Shown here: positions 36,332 to 46,689 of the stretch, piece after piece
How positions within the stretch are numbered: the stretch's first letter is position 1
Layout: every line of letters begins with the position of its first letter
Source: Phanerodontia chrysosporium
Taxonomy: Eukaryota; Basidiomycota; Agaricomycetes; Polyporales; Phanerochaetaceae
NCBI GenBank assembly: GCA_001910725.1
Contig: MJGA01000038.1
Coordinates: 1-64,000, forward strand
Direction: 5' to 3'
DNA: 64,000 nt
Program-made: the position numbers and the translations under genes
The notes under the pieces: generated by a model
What the model saw: only the letters and a program-made list of their open reading frames with translations
Told to the model about the DNA's origin: nothing
The model's database searches: none

Positions 36332-38840
36332 TTACTTCACCTACTACGGAGTCAGGTGTCTATCGAGCACTTTGGTCAGATACTGCCACGCTTGCTGCGA
36401 CATGGACGCTAAGTGCACACCTGAACCTTCGCCGATGCTGTTCCGCTGGGGTTAGGGGGTACCTGAGGGGAAGTTGAAGCCATGTCGGAGGCCTTGGTAC
36501 GGTCTTGGTACGGTTCAGAGATCAAATGTCGTGTTCGCTGTGCCGAGGGAGAGACGGGAGCCTGGGAAGGTGGTCAAAGTGGACAGCCGGGTTGCAGAGG
36601 GAGTTGTGCATCGGGCAACACCTTAAAAACGTCGTAAGTATAGCAATGCTGGAGTCGCGTGCTGGCGTTACCAGAGATATGATCCACAGGTTCGACGTAC
36701 AATATACCGTGGCGGCTGTGAGTGCGTCGAGGTAGATGCGCCGAATGGGCGGAATGAAGCTTCTGTACGAAGGGACTTCAGGCGCGTCGGATGGATAGAC
36801 AGTTGGTTATGCAGTTACCAACTGCGTTCGAGACGCCTTCCCGATGCTACTGCGTGAGCCTGTTACAGGAACACAAGTTAAGCGACAGCGGAGGCTTACC
36901 CGTAGGTTGACATGCTGGAATACAAGAGCTGTAATACCTCTAGACACGTCTAGCTGTTTGCCGCGGCTGCACAAGAATGCGTAAAACCGTGCGTATCATG
37001 TGCAGGTGGCGTTCGGATATTGAAGAAGCGTCGTATATCTGCGCAGCGGTCGGGTGTTTTCCACTTATTGAGTTCGTATTCGATAGACCAGGATCAAACT
37101 GGTGTTTGAAGTCGTGTAAGATGTTGTGCTGTCGAAGGCGGCATAACACTGTGTGTACCGCAAGCGTTCGGCGTGGTCTTCTCACCGCCTGGGTGACTGC
37201 ATACGGTCGCTCTACAATAGCCCTTGAGGCTTGAGCGTCAAAGCCACCTGCTGTTAATGTGCCCGGAAACGCATGTCAACAGAAGGTCGCAAATGAAAGG
37301 CACCCATATACGTTGCACACGACGAGCCACATATCGCGTTTATGACGGCTGCTCTATCCAGCACGCTGACTGCCGCAAAGCGAGTTTCGGTGAGATAATA
37401 ACGGGAAGTCAATAAGAAGCACGTAGTAAATTATCTGTCCCACAGGCACAGACCGGTTTGCACACGCAGCGTGCCGAAGATGTCCTTGCTCGTCATTTAT
37501 CCCACGTTCTTGCCTAGGGTCTCTGATCAGCAACGAATTTTGATACAGCGAATAGTTGGCGCACCAAGCTCCTTGAAACACCCTGCCAGTACCTTGGATA
37601 CTCAAGCACAACTCGGTAGTGCATTGAGTAGGGTATCGGCTGGCCGCGCTATGACAAGATTGATCATGTTGCTAGAGGTTGTAGGTTCCATGTAGCACAC
37701 AGCCATCATTCAGTACTCTAGAAGAGCTCCGGTTGACCTACTGATATACGCGATGTTCACGATGTGCGATACAATATCATCAGAGGCATGCAGGTGGACG
37801 TTCGAACGAACTATACGCGGTTGGCGGTGAGCAGACGATTACCAAAGCGGGTGCTGACATCAGCGGAGCGCCTAAATGGCCCCCTGCCTCAGCGTTGCGT
37901 CTCTCGAGTCTCCGAGTCGATGCCACATTCATCTTCAACGCTTGTATATGCGTACTGGCATTGCGGAACCTCGAAAGACGACAAAGCACCGGCCTACGGT
38001 ATCGATGAAACTGAATATCGAATAGTCCAGGTATTGATCACATCGACGTTCGTGACATACCTGTTTGAAGGTCGTGAAATCGTGTGCGTGATGGCTGCCA
38101 CGACTTCTAGCACTGGCAGTCCAGATTGCGGAGCTTGTGTACGCCAATGTAATGCTTGAAATGCTTGAATTTCAGGTTCATTTCGCGCGCCGGGCGCCGC
38201 CTTGACACACCCCTTCGCGACGTGGCACTCAGCTTCAACGAATACGACATTAGGCCGATTCCCAAGTTTCTAACCAATTCTCTAGCCATTCTCTACAATC
38301 ACAGCGCGGTTTTTTAAACCGCGAGAAGGAAATGCAGAGGATGTAAAGCTCGTCCCTCAGGCGACGAACAAGAACGCCTTCCTCTTCCAGTCGTGATTGT
38401 TTCATCGTGAAAAGAAGGTATTGTCCAGACATACCTCTTTCGCTCATTCCATAGCTAAAGCTATTGTATGAACAATACAGTGTCTCTCGGTCCATAGAAA
38501 TTCGTTGGTAGGACAGCCACACCCAAACCTTCGACGCCACACTTACCTTGCCGGGGACGATGCGATGAACGTTGAGTCTCCTGCCGACCCGAGGTCACGG
38601 TATTCTACGGTGCACGTTATGACTTAAAACTTTCAGGTGATATCTCCCTGCTTTCTGAATAAACGAGGATGGGCCGAGCACAGCCTTCCACGACGTATTG
38701 GTATGCCAGGTTCATGCATCTTCCGCGCCCCAAGCCCCTTTGGAAGACAACATCGCGCAAGTGCCCGCGGAACAGCGCCTCCTGGATACTATAGTCCTAC
38801 AAGATGCTGTGTCCGTACGCCACTGAGGGGCATTGTTTTA
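36332..38840. other. Gene-poor flank of the transposon cluster
   Basis: About 2.5 kb of lower-GC sequence with only short frames. A 96-codon minus frame (38250-38540) has no recognisable motif. It may be degraded repeat sequence, but I could not show that from internal repeats. Confidence 0.45.
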
Positions 38841-38936
38841 TGGCGGTACATCTGTTCAAATATTATAACCGCCGTAAACTGGGTCGTGATGTGCGTAAAC
38901 TCAGGCTAGGCGCCCAAGCGCGACTCGGAGTGCCGT
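38841..38936 (+). repeat. Left 96-bp terminal inverted repeat of outer element
   Basis: Perfect reverse complement of 42788-42883; starts TGGCGGTACATC and ends GACTCGGAGTGCCGT. The repeats diverge immediately inside. Confidence 0.85.
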
Positions 38937-39268
38937 CAATGCACTGCGCCGCGCCACTGCACGGTCCACACGTATGTAAACACGTCGCAACAGCTATTGC
39001 AGGTGCTGCGACCTTGTATAACAGGCACCGTCGGATTAGTGGTACATTGCAGCACCTCACTGCGGTATAGTAATCGCTAATGATGTATTCAACTCGAAGT
39101 ATATAGTTCTTAGTTAGCTTTGTTACCATGGGTTAACAAGACTTGAATCCAGCTATTTCTCTTGTAAAGAGCTATTGAAGATGCCACTTAGAGATGGCTT
39201 GCTATCACGGTAACCGAATTTACGGACACCATAGGGCACACAGGGCCAGAGAGACCACACTCGGCGTA

Positions 39269-39293
39269 CTATCATTACTGGGGAAGTGCACCA
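39269..39293 (+). repeat. Left terminal inverted repeat of pogo-like element
   Basis: 25 bases, CTATCATTACTGGGGAA then GTGCACCA, identical to the reverse complement of 42718-42742, preceded by TA. Confidence 0.85.
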
Positions 39294-39805
39294 ACCGTAG
39301 TAGTGCACCAGGGCGGGTAATTCATTTCTCATTCCTTCCACACTCGTTTTCTCGCCCTGTAAAAATACCAGTACGTTTAGCATGCATGCTAGTACGAGTG
39401 ATTAAAATTGTGGAAATTCAGCTGGCCATTATGGCGAACTAAAAATCTGAGAGTGTGGATCGGAGGGTGGCTGCTCGAGTGCAGGGCGTCGCGTGGCAGC
39501 TCTGGGCAGAATCCTGGAATGAAAATATGGGAGCAAACAGACATGTCTATTGAGAATCTGGGAAAAATACTCGTCCGCTCTGTACTCTCAATATGCTGCA
39601 ACAGGGGAGGGTAGCTGGCAAGTGCGTGACGAGGAGCACCGGAGATTGAAACTCCGACTTGCCGTACCCAAATGTGGTAACTCTTGTGGTAAGTGGCCCC
39701 GGAAAGCCACTCGAGACAGCAGCGGCTTGCCACCGTCTATACCCACTCTTGCTATTGCAATTATCATCACAATACCCACATACCCTCTCCACACTACTGT
39801 GCGCA

Positions 39806-42165
39806 ATGCCGAGACGCAGAGATCCCAGGACATCCGAGCAGAAGAAGGAAGCTCTTGTCCAGAAGGCCATCTCCGGCATCCACTCTGGAAAATATACCGA
39901 TGCATCTGCAGCTGCAAGAGCTGTTGACAACATCAGCCTCCGATGGACGATTAACAGGCGACTCCAGAACATTACGCAGCCTAGGACAGAGGCCCACAGA
40001 AAGCAGCAACTATTAAATGAAACTCAAGAGAAGGTGCTCGTCGAATACATCAAGTACCTGTCTCTCAGCGGTTTCCCTCTGTCCAAACGGACGATAGCAC
40101 CCAAGGTTCGCGCTCTTTGTGGCAGGCGGCCAGGTAGGGACTGGGTCTACCGCTTTATGCGCAGGCATCCAGAGTGCACACTAGGGCGGCCCACAGGGCT
40201 TGATCCACTTCGTGCCCAGTGCTTCAACTTCACGAACGTTGACACCTACTTCAAGAAGCTTCAGTCCATCATTGACGAGCATCAAATTCCCTGGGAGAAC
40301 ATCTATAACTTCGATGAGATGGGGGTTCAGGTTGGAGGTGGCCGGAAGGGCACAGGCGAGCTCTACTTCTTCCACAGTGCGGACAAGTCGCACTACATCA
40401 TCAAGAGCGATAATATCGAGCTTGTAACGATCATAGAATGCATCTGCGGTGACGGAACTGCCACTGTCAAGCCGTGCATTATTGGATCTGGAACGAAGAT
40501 GTGCAAGGAGTGGTTCACAGAAGACGCGATTCTGTACGTCCAAAGTACTCATTTCAACAGTCTGAAGCCTTACACCAAAGTTGCAGACTTGCTACAAGTG
40601 ATAACGGGTGGACGTCAGCGAGAATATGTCAAGAATGGTTTCAAAAGTCGTTCATTCCCTTTGCGAAGGAGCATGGAGATCCCACAAAGCCAATTCTCCT
40701 TCTCTTCGATGGACACAACTCCCATGCCACCCTGAAGATGATCGACATGGCTATCGAGGCCAATGTCATCTTATACGAGCTTCCTGCGCACACCACTCAC
40801 CGCCTACAACCATGTGATGTTGGTGCCTTTGGACCACTCAAACGCGAATGGATAAAACGCTGTCAGGCTGTATTTGATGAGAGGGGCGAGCCGATGCGCA
40901 TCCAGGACATTCCTAAGGAGTACATGAACGCGCGACGTGCCTCTCTGAAAGAAGAGACTATACGACAGGCATTCTACAAGTCAGGGATTCAAAAGCACCC
41001 AGAGAACGGTCAAATACCTTGGTGCAACATCAAACACTTCACGGAGGCAGACTTTGCTCCTAGCATCTCAAGCTCGACTCGCCTGCATCTTCCGGAGGGC
41101 TATCCGCAGGATCATGGCGATATTCAAGATCCTCAGCTGGGCCAAACAGAAGACTCTGTCGATTATGACATGCTCTCGTCTGAGGAAGGCTCTGACGATG
41201 AGTCTCCATCATCTGGCAATGAAGAAGTCAATGAAGATGCATCTGGGGACAAGGAAGACCACGAGCACATACCTGGTGGCATTCAGAGTGACATTCACAC
41301 TTCAACCAACACCCCACCTAGCTTAAGCACCTGTGGCAACGATCTGACTAAAGAAAATACCTGGGATCCAACCTGGATGACTCACATTGATCCTGCCCTT
41401 GAGGCGCCACCATTTCCGTCTTCTGAACAAGAAACTGGCATGTCCTCCATGGGTGAAAGCTCGTCTCAGCTTCCTCCTGATCCAGAAGCTATATCAGCTT
41501 CGTCACAAAGGCCTGAACCTGTCGCAGGATCGTCTGGGCTACCTCTGGTTGACCACTATCAGGATTCTGATTCGGACTCAGCTGAAATAGAGCCAGAAGA
41601 CGACGAAGGTTGTGCAAGGTACTGGAAAGCAAAGGCAAAGAGGTATCAGCAACAGCGAGATCGAGCTCGTATTGAGCGAAACGAAGTCACCGCACATGCC
41701 ATCCTTACAGGTAGAACGATTGGCGATCTGCAACGCAAGCTAAACATGAAGGCAAGGCGAAAGAATGATGGACGTACAGTTGACCTTGGCGGCAGATGTG
41801 TCACAACAGAAGAAGGACGAGAAGCAGCACTACAGCAAGAGCTTGCGCAAGCAGCCAAGCTGCAGAAGGCTGAAGAAGCACGGAAGAGAAAGGAAGATGC
41901 TGCGTTCAACATCCAGGCACGTAGACGAGAGCTCGGACGCACAGGAATGATGTTCTCGGGAGCCTTGAGCCGCCAAACTCGCGATGTGCTTGCAGACATT
42001 GCTTGGAGTCTTGAGCTGCCGGAGGAGGGAAAACGGGACGATCTCATTGCGCGAATCAGCAGCCACGTTGAAGAGAACCCTGATCTGCGTACAAGTGAGC
42101 GTTACCGTGGGCTTTTCACATCCAGACGTACCGCAAAGTTGTCCGGAAATGGAGCCGGGGCATAA
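39806..42165 (+). CDS. Pogo/Fot1-type DDE transposase with C-terminal SAP-like domain (one frameshift)
   Basis: Transposase cutting and joining DNA at TA sites. The start MPRRRDPRTSEQKKEAL leads into a psq-like helix-turn-helix (AISGIHSGKYTDASAAARAV, WTINRRL) and a CENP-B/Tc5-type HTH (LVEYIKYLSLSGFPLSKRTI, RDWVYRFMRRHPE). The DDE core has YNFDEMGVQVGGG, LLLFDGHNSHATLKM and HRLQPCDVGAFGPLKREW, so all three acidic positions are present. A Ser/Glu/Asp-rich linker, a coiled coil (EALQQELAQAAK-like) and a SAP-like end (RDVLADIAWSLELPEEGKRD, LIARISSHVEENPDLR) follow. The frame slips once between about 40560 and 40600, just before SDNGWTSARICQEWF, equivalent to one missing base. About 786 residues if restored. 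Possibly intact and active. Confidence 0.85.
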
Positions 42166-42700
42166 CTAACAGACCACCGAAATCTGGGGTCTTTACAGGT
42201 GCGGTCACCATACTGCACTGCGCAATCCCCACTGACGTTGTATAGGGTGATTCTGAGCATGCATGAAGCCTGCACCGCCTTGTGCCAATGCATACATTAG
42301 ACCAAGGTTAGGTGCCAGCTGGGGCGCTGTCAGAAGAAGCACTACGATGTTTCTAGCGGTCTAAAAATCATATATATATTAACATAGAGCCTTTAAACTG
42401 TGTTGTACATACCTGGAGTGTGATACGACATTGCATGTGGTTATTGAGCCAACGGTGAGACGACCACGTTGAAGCCTTCCAAGCGTCCTTGCTCGGCGCC
42501 TGGTGTCGGAGCTTAGAATTGTTGTGTGACCGGGTGTGACATGCGAGCGATTTGGCTGGGCAAAAGGTCAGTCCACAAGCATCGTCGTTACACACTCAGC
42601 ATTGCGAAATATATTCAGCCAGATTTTTCACATATGTATTCGATGGTATACTACAGGATCCCAAGCTAGCTAAGCTCCCGGAGACGTCGTGAGCGAGCAA

Positions 42701-42733
42701 CTGGGGAAGTGCACCACTGGTGCACTTCCCCAG
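42701..42733. repeat. Perfect 33-base palindrome at the right transposon end
   Basis: Two copies of CTGGGGAAGTGCACCA meet head to head around one central base (42717). One copy belongs to the right terminal repeat; the other points inward. It can form a hairpin or cruciform. The left end has only a partial second copy (TAGTGCACCAGGG at about 39301). Confidence 0.8.
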
Positions 42734-42742
42734 TAATGATAG
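42718..42742 (-). repeat. Right terminal inverted repeat of pogo-like element
   Basis: Reverse complement of 39269-39293 over all 25 bases, followed by TA. Confidence 0.85.
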
Positions 42743-42787
42743 TAAGTACGTAGATCTACGTACACATAATTTGTGCTCAGTATGTCA

Positions 42788-42883
42788 ACGGCACTCCGAG
42801 TCGCGCTTGGGCGCCTAGCCTGAGTTTACGCACATCACGACCCAGTTTACGGCGGTTATAATATTTGAACAGATGTACCGCCA
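42788..42883 (-). repeat. Right 96-bp terminal inverted repeat of outer element
   Basis: Exact reverse complement of 38841-38936, followed by TA at 42884-42885. Confidence 0.85.
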
Positions 42884-42906
42884 TACTGTTTTGGTAAAAG
42901 GCAGGG

Positions 42907-42915
42907 TATATAAAA
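42907..42915 (+). promoter_or_regulatory. TATA box of small proline-rich ORF copy B
   Basis: TATATAAAA 110 bases before the ATG at 43025. A CA-dinucleotide run (about 42964-42980) lies in the presumed 5' UTR. The outer transposon end stops 23 bases upstream of this box. Confidence 0.65.
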
Positions 42916-43024
42916 TGCTGTCTGGATATTCTCCTAGTTTTCTCCCGCCCCATTCAACTCTTGCACACACACACACACACCGATTAACTCACTGGACTAC
43001 TCAACACCACCCAATCATACCAAC

Positions 43025-43374
43025 ATGCTTTCTGCGCTCGTCGTCCCCGTGTCGCCTGCGATTGTGCCTTACGTGAGCTCTATCACCCGTTTTCCGACAC
43101 TATCTGATGTCGTTTCTCTAGCCTCTCTCTCCGTACTACGTCCCCGCCGCTCCCATGCCTGAGCAGTGAGTCTCGCTTGCTATCTGCTCGAGGTCACAGC
43201 TGAGAGCTACCCAGGCCTCCGGCATGGATCGTGGAAACGCCACGCCCTGCTCCAACAGTGGTGTACACGCCGACCATCGTCTATCCGCCGCCCCTGCCAC
43301 CGACATATCACCTTATTCCTGCCGCGCCTGGCGTCGACGGGTGGCAGCGCTGGGCTTTTGCCCGGATACAATGA
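43025..43374 (+). CDS. Small proline-rich protein, copy B, 83 aa
   Basis: Unrecognised family; intact copy. Exons 43025-43072, 43122-43165 and 43215-43374 join to 83 residues: MLSALVVPVSPAIVPY, then PLSPYYVPAAPMPEQ, then PPAWIVETPRPAPTVVYTPT, IVYPPPLPPTYHLIP and the end GWQRWAFARIQ. Rich in Pro, Val, Ala and Tyr, with no Cys, signal peptide or membrane helix. The intron positions, the W-Q-x-W-x-F tail and the stop position match copy A, and the tail and stop also match copy C, which argues for selection on a real protein. Converges on the NmrA-like gene of copy B, with 380 bases between the stops. A further open stretch (about 43443-43535, SYATTLGADYYCYEIPRPRT) could belong to an alternative 3' exon. 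Confidence 0.6.
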
Positions 43375-43754
43375 GGAGCCGCATAGGCACGTCTGCGGTG
43401 CCTGTGGCGCAATTGGTCGCGAGCTAACACCAGCAGGCAGGTGTCAACAGTCTCCTAGTGGACCCCTTGTTCTCCTACGCTACGACGCTCGGTGCGGACT
43501 ATTACTGTTACGAAATCCCGAGGCCTCGGACCTAGTCCCAACTGTATACCCCTGCACGGTGATACCCCTTGTCACGCCAAGAAAGCTTACTGATGTTTGT
43601 GTGGACATGGATCCTGTACGTATCTGACGAACAATATATGATTTTCCAATGTGATGCGCGATGTCACGATGTTATGCTGTTACAAAGGTGCCTTAGGAGC
43701 GACGCGTTTGGACGTGCGGGGATAACCTCAGGCACGCTCGGACGTGCTGGTTCG

Positions 43755-44750
43755 CTACTTCTGTCCCCACCACGTCCGCAAGAACTCCGCAACACCCATA
43801 GGCTGCACCTGCGGGCATAACTCGTTTAGGTTTTTCCCCTCGAAGCCGACAGGGTTGTCCCTCAGGCACTCGAGCAGCCACTGATTCAGGAACTTCTCGA
43901 GGTCGAACGAAGAGAACTGCGCGTCGGGGTGCTTGAGGGTGCTTCGTTCGCTGGAGTTGATCTTGGCGAGGATTTGTTCCTCGGAGACGTATGTCACGTT
44001 GAACTTCTTGCCTGTACAGAAGAGAAAGTTAGCGTCTGAGCAATAGCCACGTGACGAGGGGGCGGGCGCACCTCTGACTTCCTCTGCAAGCTTCACGACT
44101 TCGTTGAGCCGCAGCCGGTCGCCACGCATCTGGCTGCACTCAGGCCAGTGCTCAAGATCGAGACTCGCAGCAACAAAGCGTCCGATATCGTCCGCGCGCG
44201 TATACACGATGTGCGTGGAGCCGTCCCCGGGGAGCTTCGCTGAGGCGTTCTCGACGTCGAACAGGAGGCGGAGCTCGCGGAGGTGGCCGATGCCGCGCGT
44301 GCCGCACGCGAGGTAGTTCATGAAGCTGCCGCACTCGAAAATGGTGTACTCGAGACCGCTAGCGACGACGGCCTGCGCGACGAGCCGTTTGAGGCGATAG
44401 ATTTCGATGGGGCTCTCCGGGTCCGCGCGCACGGAGAACTCGCTCGGCGCGAAGCGCTTCACGCCGGCCTTGACGGCGGCGTCGAGCAGCGCAAGCTGCG
44501 GCGCAACCATGGACGCCTCGTTGAACCCCGAGATGGTCGATATGATGGTGTGTACGCCTTGCAGTGCGGAGGCGAGCGAAGCGGGGTCGTCGTACGACAC
44601 CGGTACGACGCGTACGTTGAGCGCGTCAAGGTCGGGGTGACTGGTGCGTCGCGAGAGAACAATGACTTCGTGCTTCCCAGAGGCGACGATGCCTTCGACG
44701 ATGTGCTGCCCGATACCTCCTGTACCGCCTGCTACTGCGACCTTGACCAT
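43755..44750 (-). CDS. NmrA-like NAD(P)-binding reductase, copy B (intact)
   Basis: Cytosolic atypical SDR related to NmrA and isoflavone reductase / phenylcoumaran benzylic ether reductase; likely an NAD(P)H-dependent oxidoreductase or redox sensor, substrate unknown. Exon 1 44750-44072, 60-base intron 44071-44012, exon 2 44011-43755, giving 311 residues, normal for the family. The dinucleotide motif VAGGTGGIGQHIVEG is at the N-terminus, followed by VIVLSRRTSHPDLDAL, DAAVKAGVKRFAPSEFSVR, LEYTIFECGSFMNYL, VYTRADDIGRFVAASLDL, GKKFNVTYVSEEQILAKI and the end GVAEFLRTWWGQK. Reading through the intron also stays open (331 codons), but copies A and C have an intron at the same site. Best reference for judging copies A and C. 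Confidence 0.9.
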   Translation of the reverse strand: MVKVAVAGGTGGIGQHIVEGIVASGKHEVIVLSRRTSHPDLDALNVRVVPVSYDDPASLASALQGVHTIISTISGFNEASMVAPQLALLDAAVKAGVKRFAPSEFSVRADPESPIEIYRLKRLVAQAVVASGLEYTIFECGSFMNYLACGTRGIGHLRELRLLFDVENASAKLPGDGSTHIVYTRADDIGRFVAASLDLEHWPECSQMRGDRLRLNEVVKLAEEVRGAPAPSSRGYCSDANFLFCTGKKFNVTYVSEEQILAKINSSERSTLKHPDAQFSSFDLEKFLNQWLLECLRDNPVGFEGKNLNELCPQVQPMGVAEFLRTWWGQK

Positions 44751-45803
44751 CGTTGCTACGCTGTTGGAACTTAGAAGTAAATGCAGTGAGGTAGGGAGAT
44801 GTCACATACCTCGCATCGTCTTATACCTCCTGACTGCCTGAACGCATGCAGTCTCTCCCAGAGGTACCTCCTAGTCGTCAATCCATCTCGAGTGCCCTTC
44901 ACCGCTACCATTCACGTCGGGCTGTCGTTGGCCGGGGCTGCGGCCTCAATTCGCCGTTGAGACAGTGCGCCACTTGTCTTGCAAATGCTGACTGAGCGCA
45001 TAGTAGCCTCAGCTCAGCAGATGAGCTCAGCGATGGTGAAGGCAGGAAACAAAGTCGCGACGGGCGCTTTCGGTGAAATCCGCCGTGTTCAAGGCCGTTG
45101 TGCTCTGCGCTGACCGTTCTGGGCTAACATAATGCTCGCACTCGCGCTTGCAGCAGAGTAAGCATGCACAATTGGTGTAGGTGGATTAAAATTCTCTTTC
45201 CTGGCCTGTACATTACGGGATTTACAGCGACGGTGGGTACTTAGTTGCAATTTGACCACATGAACGTACTCACTTTCTATATTTGAACCTACGGGTCTTG
45301 CCGAAGCATTCAATTCCGGGTCCGGCTGCAGTTGCACTTTCGGGACATGCTCGCTACCACCTCTCGACACCTTGTTGCATGTCGTCTCAACACTTTGCTG
45401 TGTCTTCGGTGACTGGTGATATCTGTCCAGCTCAACGTGAATTTTGCTGCGTGAACTACAGCGAGCATGCTTGCGCAGCAGTACCACACCGCCGCCTCTC
45501 AGGATGCTATGACCTTCGTTACGAGGGAAGGTTACCTACGTCAAGTTAGTATCGTTGGTATCTTGGGTGTATCGCATCTCAAAACCTGAACCTTACATTT
45601 CAGATCACACTGCCTCCTTGCGGCACCTTCGCAACATGGTAGCCCGACTGTGCGCGAACGTTCCAATCCCGCCTGTATCCTTTCTAGGACAGTACGGGCA
45701 TACAATTGGCGCACCGCCGCCTTCCTATGTGCTATGGTTCTGCGGTGTTGAGCCCATATCCGTCACTGTTTAGCATCCCGAGTATAGCTTCGTGGCGGAG
45801 GAG
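44751..45803. other. Intergenic between module copies B and C
   Basis: About 1.05 kb. Apart from one low-confidence spliced frame on the minus strand (45186-45637), I see nothing definite. It holds the 5' region of NmrA-like copy B and the promoter of small ORF copy C. Confidence 0.5.
45186..45637 (-). CDS. Possible small spliced gene, unknown
   Basis: Tentative. An ATG at 45637 opens a 27-base exon (MLRRCRKEA). A gtgtga...cgtag intron then leads to VTFPRNEGHSILRGGGVVLL, RKHARCSSRSKIHVELD and ELNASARPVGSNIE, and a gtgagt...gtacag intron leads to a quick stop near 45186. The frame stays open across the junctions, but the donor is weak and no family is recognised. It could be chance. Confidence 0.22.
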
Positions 45804-45811
45804 TATATATA
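45804..45811 (+). promoter_or_regulatory. TATA box of small proline-rich ORF copy C
   Basis: TATATATA about 100 bases upstream of the ATG at 45905, the same spacing as in copies A and B. Confidence 0.6.
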
Positions 45812-45904
45812 GGCCCCAATGTGAGCTGCACTCTCACAAACGCTTTCACCAAGCCCACACACCTCACTCATCCCATTCTAGTCTTTCCTGAGTCAACAGC
45901 TCCA

Positions 45905-46301
45905 ATGTATGTTCCTTTAAAACACGTGGTGCTCAACCTCGTACGTCCTTTCTGTCTATGCGGTTGGTTAACCCCGTTCCCTGACCATACACCCAGCCTC
46001 ACGAGATGCCTTCACGGTCCTCGCCGTCCTATGGTATGTATCAGCTGCGATGTGATGCACAATGGTCTATGCTTGCCCAGGATCCGTGAGCATTCCCCTA
46101 GACTTGCCGAAGTGTTTCCATGTTGGCTGAGTGTGGCACTCTAGGTCGACAGGACGGATCTGGGCACGGTATGCAGCGAGGCCGAAACAAGTTCCACTAG
46201 TACCGCGTATACCTGCATACGCGACGCCTACAGTGCTAGTCCCAGCCTCACCTACACCGGGAGCCATTCTTTGGCAGCGGTGGTCGTTCGTCAAAGCCTG
46301 A
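45905..46301 (+). CDS. Small proline-rich protein, copy C, 73 aa
   Basis: Most divergent member of the three-copy small family. Exons 45905-45940, 45997-46033 and 46153-46301 give 73 residues: MYVPLKHVVLNL, PHEMPSRSSPSYG, RIWARYAARPKQVPLVPRIP, AYATPTVLVPASPTPG and the end ILWQRWSFVKA. The Pro/Val-rich body, the W-Q-R-W-x-F tail followed closely by a stop, the TATA box spacing and the convergent NmrA-like neighbour (388 bases between stops) match copies A and B. The N-terminus shows little similarity, so homology rests on the C-terminal half and the context. Confidence 0.5.
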
Positions 46302-46689
46302 CGAGCATTCATGCGTGAGTCTTCACGAAGCGAGTCATGACCTAGAGATGCTGATCCGGAATGTCTCTAGTATCAACGTGATTATATTCGTTCCCCGTAC
46401 ATGTATTACTAGAACGGACTACTTCTCAGACCTTGCCACGGACAGTAGCCATGGCACTCATACCCCATGTATCGATAGCACCTGTTCTGGTTTGCCTTCC
46501 TCAATCTCGACCGTGTTCTCTCACCTTATAACGCCCAGGTTGCGTTAGTCGTCAGCTTCGTCAGAAGGTATAATTTATAGTTTCCAGGCATCATCACGAG
46601 TTTCCACTACACATACAAATTTACAGATCCTTAAAAATGCGAGCCGCTGCACTGCTTGGGCCCCTAAGATTTAAAACACAGAGAGGCGT

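Larger units (their letters stand above)
39269..42742 (+). mobile_element. Pogo/Fot1-type DNA transposon, 3474 bp
   Basis: Bounded by perfect 25-bp terminal inverted repeats (left 39269-39293, right 42718-42742) beginning CTATCATTACTGGGGAA and flanked by TA on both sides (39267-39268, 42743-42744). It encodes one DDE transposase (39806-42165). A shorter 16-bp boundary (39278-42733, starting CTGGGGAAGTGCACCA, also TA-flanked) is possible because the repeat itself contains a TA. Inserted within the outer inverted-repeat element. Confidence 0.85.
38841..42883. mobile_element. Outer inverted-repeat DNA element (TA-flanked), interrupted by a pogo-like transposon
   Basis: The 96 bases at 38841-38936 (beginning TGGCGGTACATCTGTTCAAA) recur exactly as reverse complement at 42788-42883. 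Both ends are flanked by TA (38839-38840 and 42884-42885), as expected for Tc1/mariner-type target duplication. Removing the inner 3.47-kb element leaves about 0.57 kb (roughly 330 bases on the left, 45 on the right, plus the repeats), the size of a non-autonomous MITE. It encodes nothing itself. The right end lies only 23 bases before the TATA box of the small gene at 43025. Confidence 0.7.

Noticed and set aside
38250..38540. 96-codon minus-strand frame next to the transposon cluster
   Set aside because: No motif, no splice partners, and located in gene-poor repeat-flanking sequence.
40560..40600. Programmed ribosomal frameshift in the transposase
   Set aside because: No slippery heptamer with downstream structure seen; the same one-base loss recurs in unrelated genes, so sequence error or mutation is simpler.
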